A stretch of 64,000 bases of DNA, taken from the NCBI GenBank assembly GCA_038046265.1, contig JBBSWN010000002.1, positions 1-64,000 of the forward strand, in the 5' to 3' direction. The notes under the pieces are model-generated. The model was given only the letters and a program-made list of their open reading frames with translations, searched no databases and had not been told where the DNA came from. Both the position numbers and the translations under genes were made by a program. Of this stretch, positions 59,159 to 64,000 are shown in pieces. The DNA comes from JAGWAC01 sp038046265. Its GTDB lineage: Archaea > Nanobdellota > Nanobdellia > SCGC-AAA011-G17 > JACPIM01. Numbering within the stretch: the first letter of the stretch is position 1; each line of letters starts with the position of its first letter.

Positions 59159-59854
59159 ATGAGGTTAGAATTAGAAAAAAGGCCAAAAGGCGTAAGATTA
59201 ATCACAGGATTTCCTGGATTTGGTTTAATTGGTACAATAACAACAGAATTCTTGATTGAACATTTAAAAGCAGTTCAAATTGGAAAAATAAGAATAGACG
59301 AATTACCCCCAATAGTAGCAGTTCACCAAGGCCAGGTTGTTGAGCCTGTAGGTGTTTTTTATAGCAAAAAATACAATTTAGTAATTCTTCATGCCTTAAC
59401 TTCTGTTGCTGGCATAGAATGGTTATTGCAAAATGAAATCTGCAAGTTAATGGATGAATTAAAAGTCAAGGAAATTATTACAATAGAGGGAATAGGTTCT
59501 CAAAATATTGAAAATGTAAACGTATACTATTTAGCAAATAAAAAAATAGACTCAAAGAAATTGAACATAAGTCCTTTAAAAGAAGGAATTATTCTTGGTG
59601 TAAGCGGGGCTTTATTATTAAAAAGTTGTGCAAATTTGGTTGCTTTCTTTGTTGAAACTCACTCAGCTATGCCAGACTCAAGAGGAGCAGCAAAAACTAT
59701 TGAAGTTTTGGACAAGTACTTAGGATTAAAAGTAGACTACAAGCCTTTGTTGGAAAAAGCAGTTAAATTTGAAGCTAAAATAAAAGAACTTATGTCAAAA
59801 AAAGAAAAAGCAACAGCTTCTCAAGAAAAGAAAGAACTAACTTATTTAGGCTAA
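59159..59854 (+). CDS. PAC2-family proteasome-assembly-chaperone-like protein
   Basis: The start GVRLITGFPGFGLIGTITTE and the segments VEPVGVFYSKKYNLVILHA and EIITIEGIGSQN are typical of the archaeal PAC2 (COG2047) family. A C-terminal helix follows VVETHSAMPDSRGA-like FFVETHSAMPDSRGAAKTIE. The archaeal role is not settled; a link to proteasome assembly is by homology. Confidence 0.9.
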   Translation: MRLELEKRPKGVRLITGFPGFGLIGTITTEFLIEHLKAVQIGKIRIDELPPIVAVHQGQVVEPVGVFYSKKYNLVILHALTSVAGIEWLLQNEICKLMDELKVKEIITIEGIGSQNIENVNVYYLANKKIDSKKLNISPLKEGIILGVSGALLLKSCANLVAFFVETHSAMPDSRGAAKTIEVLDKYLGLKVDYKPLLEKAVKFEAKIKELMSKKEKATASQEKKELTYLG

Positions 59855-60285
59855 AAGTTTAGTTCAAAAATCTCCTCTGGTTTTTTGCTAAAGTCAGAAT
59901 ATCTGATAAATTTTGGAGTAATTATAAAATATCTTTGTTCTTTTTCAAAAGCATATTTTCTTGATTTTGGATTTTTCTCTAATTGAATTCTAATACACTC
60001 TTCCAGTTCACTGTTTTTTACTTCTCTTGCAAATCCCTCATACTGTACAGTGATCTTTTCATCTTCATCACATCCAATTACGAAAGAAACAGTTCGTTTA
60101 TTCTGTAAATTCTGATATTTTCTTGTTGTATTAAAAGTCCCAAAAATTAATTTTAAATCACTAGTTTCTGCAAATGCCACCACAGCGCTTTCAGGTGTTC
60201 CTATTTGATTTATCGTAGATATAACAGCTAATCTTTTTCTTTTAATAAACTCAAGAACTCTTTCTTCAAGAACCTTTCTGTCCAT
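59851..60285 (-). CDS. Pyridoxamine 5'-phosphate oxidase-family flavin-binding protein
   Basis: The split-barrel opening FIKRKRLAVISTINQIGTPE followed by SAVVAFA, and FNTTRKYQNLQNKRTVSFVI, match small PNPOx-like proteins that bind FMN or F420-like cofactors. At 144 residues it is a single domain. The reaction cannot be assigned. Confidence 0.85.
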   Translation of the reverse strand: MDRKVLEERVLEFIKRKRLAVISTINQIGTPESAVVAFAETSDLKLIFGTFNTTRKYQNLQNKRTVSFVIGCDEDEKITVQYEGFAREVKNSELEECIRIQLEKNPKSRKYAFEKEQRYFIITPKFIRYSDFSKKPEEIFELNF

Positions 60286-60333
60286 TTGTAATAAATCAAA
60301 AAATATCTCTTTTTTTACAAATTATTTTTTGCT

Positions 60334-60353
60334 TAAACTTTCTCAAAAGTTTA
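60334..60353. repeat. Hairpin at the stop codon of the winged-helix gene (type C)
   Basis: TAAACTTT and AAAGTTTA pair around a short loop, and the stop codon (60351-60353) lies in the right arm. TTTTTTGC immediately precedes it, as in other type C copies. Confidence 0.7.
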
Positions 60354-60629
60354 GAACAAAAGATTTTTTATCTTCTCTATATGGTCTGCTATTCTGTCTC
60401 CGTTTGCTGTCAACTTTATTGTCTTTATTCTTCCTGATTTTTCAAAGTCAACTAATTTTGCTTTCTCCATCTCCTGTAAAATCTTTACAGCATGAGAATA
60501 AGTGCAGTCAACTTCTTTTGCTAATACAGAACCATATCTGTTTTTTCCAGCTTTTCTTAAAGCAACTAAAATCATCGCAGGTTTTCTTCTAAAAAAAACC
60601 TCAAAAATATCTTTCGGTACTTTAACCAT
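60351..60629 (-). CDS. Small winged-helix DNA-binding protein, 92 aa
   Basis: A MarR/ArsR-like winged helix is visible: GSVLAKEVDCTYSHAVKILQ (recognition helix) and the wing DFEKSGRIKTIKLTANGDRI. It is likely a transcription regulator. GGGGGAGGG lies ten bases upstream of the ATG as a ribosome-binding site. Confidence 0.82.
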   Translation of the reverse strand: MVKVPKDIFEVFFRRKPAMILVALRKAGKNRYGSVLAKEVDCTYSHAVKILQEMEKAKLVDFEKSGRIKTIKLTANGDRIADHIEKIKNLLF

Positions 60630-60801
60630 TAATGTTTCCCTCCCCCTTTAGTAAGTACCCCTTTTTTAATGTCATTTTTTGCTAAGATGTTACAAAATGC
60701 ATCTTGTATTTAAATGTTTCTTTTTGAAAAGTTATTTTAAAACAATTATTTTATAAGCCTTACCAAAACTTTTTTAAGTATGTGAACTAGTTTTTAAATC
60801 T

Positions 60802-62088
60802 ATGCTTGACATAAAATTTGTAAAAAGTAACCTGGAAGTCGTAAAAAAAAATCTTAAACTAAGAAACCAAGTAGAAAAAATAAGCTGGGTAGATGAAATA
60901 ACTAAAAATTATGATAATTCTTCACAAATTAAAAAAGAGCTGGACACATTAAGGCATAAAAGAAATATTATCTCAGAAGAAATAAACCTTCTTAAGAAGC
61001 AAGGCAAAAATATTTCAGAAAAAATAAAAGAAATCCAGGAATTGCCCCATAAAATAAAAGAATTAGAGGAAAATTATGAACGCTTAACTCATGATGTAAA
61101 AGATAAATTAATGGAACTTCCAAATATTCTGGATAAAACAGTTCCAGTTGGAAAAGATGACAATGACAATAAGATTATCAAAAAAGCCAGTAAAATTCCA
61201 AAATTCAAGTTCCCAGTTAAAGACCACACTGATTTAGCTTTAAATTTAAATCTTTTAGACTTGGAAAAAGCTTCGAAAGTTTCAGGAGCTCGTTTTTATT
61301 ATTTGAAAAATGAACTAGTTAAATTAAACCATGCATTGATAAATTTTGCACTTGATTTCTTAAGAAAAAAGAACTTTACTTTAATACAGCCTCCTTATAT
61401 GCTTAAAAAAGATGCAATTTCAGGAGCAATTACATTTGCAACTTTTGAAGATGCAATTTATAAAATTGAGAATGAAGACTTGTTCTTAATCGGAACTGCA
61501 GAACATGCTTTAAATGCTTTTTACTTAAATGACACCTTAGATGAAAAAGAACTGCCAGTAAGATTAGCTGGATTTTCTCCTTGTTTTAGAAGAGAGGCAG
61601 GAGCTCATGGAAAAGACACTAAAGGTATATTTAGAGTTCACCAGTTTGAAAAAATAGAGCAGTTTATTTTTTGCACAAAAAAGCAGGCTGAAAAAGAATT
61701 CAATCTTATCTTAAAAAATTTAGAAACGTTATTTAAATTATTAAAAATTCCTTACAGGCTTGTCTTGTTGTGTTCAGGGTCAACAGGAAATGTTGCTTCA
61801 AAAACAATAGATTTGGAAGCCTGGTTCCCGGCACAAAAAACATTCAGGGAATTAGCTTCTTGTTCAAACTGCTTAGACTATCAAGCAAGAAGATCAAACA
61901 CAAAATACAAAACAAAAAGCAGTGAGACAGAATTTGTCTACACTTTGAATAACACAGCAATAGCAACAGAAAGAACTTTGGCCTGTATTCTTGAAAATTT
62001 CCAGCAAAAAGACGGCTCAATTAAAATTCCAAAAATTCTTCATAAGTATACTGGCTTTAAGGAAATAAAAGCTATTAAGAAAAAATAA
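60802..62088 (+). CDS. serS: Seryl-tRNA synthetase
   Basis: An N-terminal coiled-coil arm (residues about 28-110) binds tRNA-Ser. The class II core shows motif 2 FSPCFRREAGAHGKDTKGIF, FRVHQFEKIEQ, ELASCSNCLDYQARRSN, and motif 3 NNTAIATERTLACILEN. The 428-residue length and the common (bacterial/eukaryotic) type are clear; it is not the rare methanogen type. Confidence 0.96.
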   Translation: MLDIKFVKSNLEVVKKNLKLRNQVEKISWVDEITKNYDNSSQIKKELDTLRHKRNIISEEINLLKKQGKNISEKIKEIQELPHKIKELEENYERLTHDVKDKLMELPNILDKTVPVGKDDNDNKIIKKASKIPKFKFPVKDHTDLALNLNLLDLEKASKVSGARFYYLKNELVKLNHALINFALDFLRKKNFTLIQPPYMLKKDAISGAITFATFEDAIYKIENEDLFLIGTAEHALNAFYLNDTLDEKELPVRLAGFSPCFRREAGAHGKDTKGIFRVHQFEKIEQFIFCTKKQAEKEFNLILKNLETLFKLLKIPYRLVLLCSGSTGNVASKTIDLEAWFPAQKTFRELASCSNCLDYQARRSNTKYKTKSSETEFVYTLNNTAIATERTLACILENFQQKDGSIKIPKILHKYTGFKEIKAIKKK

Positions 62089-62089
62089 A

Positions 62090-62710
62090 ATGTCAAAGTC
62101 AAAAAAACCATTCAAATTGTTGGCAGCAGGAGATTTTCATGGAGATAAATCAACAGCAAAAAAATTAGCTGAATTAGCTGAAAAAGAAAATGTAGATTTA
62201 GTTATTTTAAATGGTGACTTAGTTGAAGAGCAAGACACATCAGGAATAATAGGTCCTTTCCTGGCTAAAAAAAGAAAAGTTATAATTCTTCCTGGAAATC
62301 ACGAAACTATTGCAACAGCAGACTTTCTTGCTGAATTATACAACATTACTAACTTGCATGGTTATTACATGAAAATTGGAGACATAGGTTTTTTTGGCTG
62401 TGGCGGTGCAAATGTCGGCCTATCCCAATTATCAGAAGAAGAAATTTACCAAACTCTAAAAAAAGGTTTTGAAAAAATAAAAGACATGCCGAAGAAAATA
62501 ATGGTTACCCATGTTCACCCAGCAGACACAAAAATGGAAATGTTTTCTAAATTTGTAAAAGGCAGCAAAGGCCTTAGAAAAGCAATTGACAAGTTTAAGC
62601 CAGATATCCTGATTTGCGGGCATGTGCACGAAGCAGAAGGCATAGAAGAAATAGTTGGTAAAACCCGAGTTTTAAACGTTGGAAAAAAAGGAAAAATTAT
62701 TAATTTGTAA
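62090..62710 (+). CDS. Calcineurin-like metallophosphoesterase
   Basis: The five metal-binding motifs are in order: AAGDFHGD, VILNGDLVEE, LPGNHET, VTHVHP and CGHVHEAEG. At 206 residues it resembles archaeal single-domain phosphodiesterases (YfcE/MJ0936-like). It starts one base after serS, so co-transcription is likely. Confidence 0.92.
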   Translation: MSKSKKPFKLLAAGDFHGDKSTAKKLAELAEKENVDLVILNGDLVEEQDTSGIIGPFLAKKRKVIILPGNHETIATADFLAELYNITNLHGYYMKIGDIGFFGCGGANVGLSQLSEEEIYQTLKKGFEKIKDMPKKIMVTHVHPADTKMEMFSKFVKGSKGLRKAIDKFKPDILICGHVHEAEGIEEIVGKTRVLNVGKKGKIINL

Positions 62711-62752
62711 AACATAATAAAATTTAAAAACAGGTGATTAAAATAAAGAGCC

Positions 62753-63025
62753 ATGATTTTATTCAAGTTTCTTGGATTTCTGGACATTGTTTCAGCTTTA
62801 GTAATTTTAATTCTTAAATTTGGATTTTTTATTGATCTAGGAATTCTGCTTTCAATTTACTTGGCAGTTAAGAGCTTGATTTTTATAAAAGATATAGCAA
62901 GCATAATTGACTTAATTTCAGCAGTATTCTTTTTCTTGGCAGCATTTGGTTTTTATTTTAGTTTTACCTGGATATTCGCTATCTGGTTATTGCAGAAAGG
63001 TTTGTTCACTTTAATTTATAATTAA
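62753..63025 (+). CDS. Small membrane protein, 90 aa
   Basis: Three to four hydrophobic segments (FLGFLDIVSALVILILKFGF, LGILLSIYLAVKSLIFI, LISAVFFFLAAFGFYFSFTW) fill the protein. It has no recognised family. It ends four bases before the convergent protease-like gene. Confidence 0.68.
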   Translation: MILFKFLGFLDIVSALVILILKFGFFIDLGILLSIYLAVKSLIFIKDIASIIDLISAVFFFLAAFGFYFSFTWIFAIWLLQKGLFTLIYN

Positions 63026-63029
63026 CTTG

Positions 63030-63764
63030 TTACGAATTCTTCTTGTAAAAATAAGTTGCTAAAATTGTCAAAGCCGCTATCAAAGCTAAAACAAGAACTA
63101 AAAACCCATTCAAGAAATTAAGGAAAAAAGCACTCAGTAAAATAAAGGAAAAGCTGAAAATCCACAATAATTTTGATCCAAAGTAAACTTTTATTCCATC
63201 TAGTCCTGGAAATGGCAGCATATAACTTATAGCAGTTATTGAACTGATTAAAATTAAATCTTCTAAAGAACTTAATCTAAATCCTTTTATTAAAATAGCC
63301 AATAAGATATTTGCCAATGCTCCTGAAACAGCAATTTTAGCTTCTTCAAATTCAGTTAATTTTGCCCAAACTCTCCCCAGTCTGTAAGCAGGATTAACAA
63401 TAAAAGAAGAGCTTAAAATTCCAGTAAAAAACAATCCGCCAGAAGATAAAAATGAAATTAACAAAGGCACAATAAATCCTAAGGGAATAGTTTTAAGAAC
63501 ATAAGGCCCAAACTTAATTGGTCTTACATAAGCTGACTTCCCATACCCGAATCTTTGTATCCTCCAAATGTTGTAATTTAAATTACATCCATATTTGTCT
63601 GCAGCATAATTTTGTGTTAAATAATAAACTCCTAAAGCAATAAAACTGAAAAATGAAAGCCTAAGAAAATTCAAAAACCAATTAGTAAAAATAAAACTGC
63701 TCTGCTTGTCATCAAAACCAAATACAAAACCACTCACAAGAGCAGCAATAATCAAAATAATCAA
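63030..63764 (-). CDS. Site-2 protease (M50)-like membrane protein lacking the HExxH site
   Basis: Six membrane segments and two M50 landmarks are present: IAVSGALANILLAILI and MLPFPGLDGIKVYFG, the latter matching the family's P-x-x-DG motif with its metal-binding aspartate. Where active members have HExxH followed by AxxYGC, this protein reads GVYYLTQNYAADKYGC, so both histidines and the glutamate are gone. It is predicted to be a catalytically dead pseudoprotease. It overlaps the TraB-like gene by 4 bases. Confidence 0.8.
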   Translation of the reverse strand: MIILIIAALVSGFVFGFDDKQSSFIFTNWFLNFLRLSFFSFIALGVYYLTQNYAADKYGCNLNYNIWRIQRFGYGKSAYVRPIKFGPYVLKTIPLGFIVPLLISFLSSGGLFFTGILSSSFIVNPAYRLGRVWAKLTEFEEAKIAVSGALANILLAILIKGFRLSSLEDLILISSITAISYMLPFPGLDGIKVYFGSKLLWIFSFSFILLSAFFLNFLNGFLVLVLALIAALTILATYFYKKNS

Positions 63765-64000
63765 ATTTTTTCTAGTAATCTTACCTCACCAACTATGTCT
63801 TTTTCATGTCCAGCTCCAATAACAGCAACAATTTTCTCCCCAGGATATTTTTCCATCAAATTGTGTAGTTTTTCTGCCATATATTGGTTTCGCTCTTTTA
63901 TAATTGTCAAGTAAAAGCTTGGATAGTCTTTTTTTATCTTGTTTATTATCTTGTTTATTTCTTTTTGCGATGGAATTTTCTTTAAGTCAAAGTTCATCCT
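63761..64000 (-). CDS. TraB-family protein, C-terminal part (continues past the window edge)
   Basis: The visible end contains IKERNQYMAEKLHNLMEKYP and IVAVIGAGHEKDIVGEV, matching the conserved RD/N-x-x-MA and VGAGH motifs at the end of TraB/PrgY domains. An ATG at 63997 is in frame, but the domain needs more N-terminal sequence, so the gene most likely starts beyond position 64000. It overlaps the M50-like gene. Confidence 0.72.
   Translation of the reverse strand, partial: RMNFDLKKIPSQKEINKIINKIKKDYPSFYLTIIKERNQYMAEKLHNLMEKYPGEKIVAVIGAGHEKDIVGEVRLLEKI

Noticed and set aside
1..64000. CRISPR arrays, transposase genes or complete insertion sequences
   Set aside because: No regularly spaced direct repeats with spacers and no recognisable transposase were seen by eye; a computed repeat search would be needed to be certain.

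Overview
The window is an AT-rich, gene-dense stretch of an archaeal chromosome. The gene content points to a DPANN archaeon, probably Woesearchaeota or Pacearchaeota. This is inferred from family knowledge and was not computed. Archaeal markers are both subunits of DNA polymerase D, Orc1/Cdc6, HerA, Hjc, Kae1, Cbf5, ribosomal proteins L31e, L39e and S19e, PDCD5, LonB, and archaeal-type TrpRS and TyrRS. DPANN-like traits are a single-chain primase fusing PriS and PriL, a class II LysRS, a one-histone-fold DUF1931 protein, and many small orphan proteins. A run of ten Ns (38075-38084) shows the sequence is a scaffold.

Layout. 1-421 is the 3' end of a 23S rRNA carrying an 83-nt structured insertion in the peptidyl-transferase ring. 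0.5-11 kb holds a sigma-70-like gene, Kae1, guanylate kinase, two Nudix enzymes, YchF, TrpRS, MsrB and a VapBC module. 11-19 kb has the fused primase, a COG2112 kinase, several membrane-anchored surface proteins, a zinc-finger/thioredoxin fusion and Hjc. 19-31.6 kb has LysRS, a THUMP methyltransferase, a radical SAM enzyme, a second sigma-70-like gene, HerA, Cbf5 and a ribosomal cluster (L31e, L39e, PDCD5, S19e). 31.7-42 kb has IleRS, a Hef-type helicase and nuclease split over two adjacent genes, ThpR, an agmatinase-like enzyme and TyrRS. 42-48.4 kb is a replication block (DP2, DP1, Orc1/Cdc6) ending at a 348-bp AT-rich gap that looks like a replication origin. 48.7-51.3 kb has a PRC-barrel protein and LonB. 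51.4-55.9 kb is an accessory block with two DNA-binding proteins, a GC-rich palindromic control region, an endonuclease and a tyrosine recombinase. 56-64 kb has a Toprim protein, tRNA-Lys(CUU), a PAC2 protein, SerRS, a phosphoesterase and a protease-like membrane protein that lacks its catalytic motif.

Most unusual points. (1) Two bacterial-type sigma-70 family proteins occur in an archaeal setting. In both, the conserved region 1.2 motif continues upstream of the only usable start codon of the long frame, and the plausible ATG lies in another frame that needs a -1 shift at an oligo-A tract. One tract is an exact A_AAA_AAC slippery heptamer in the correct phase. (2) LonB is interrupted by one in-frame TAA. 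(3) A family of roughly 30-bp palindromes sits on or directly beside stop codons of at least twelve genes, with further copies read in frame inside DP2, the THUMP methyltransferase, the agmatinase and a DUF192 protein. Two copies sharing 38 of 40 bases differ only by a compensated base pair. (4) The 23S insertion folds into a three-way junction with a T-arm-like hairpin. Sequencing indels are the main competing explanation for (1) and (2).
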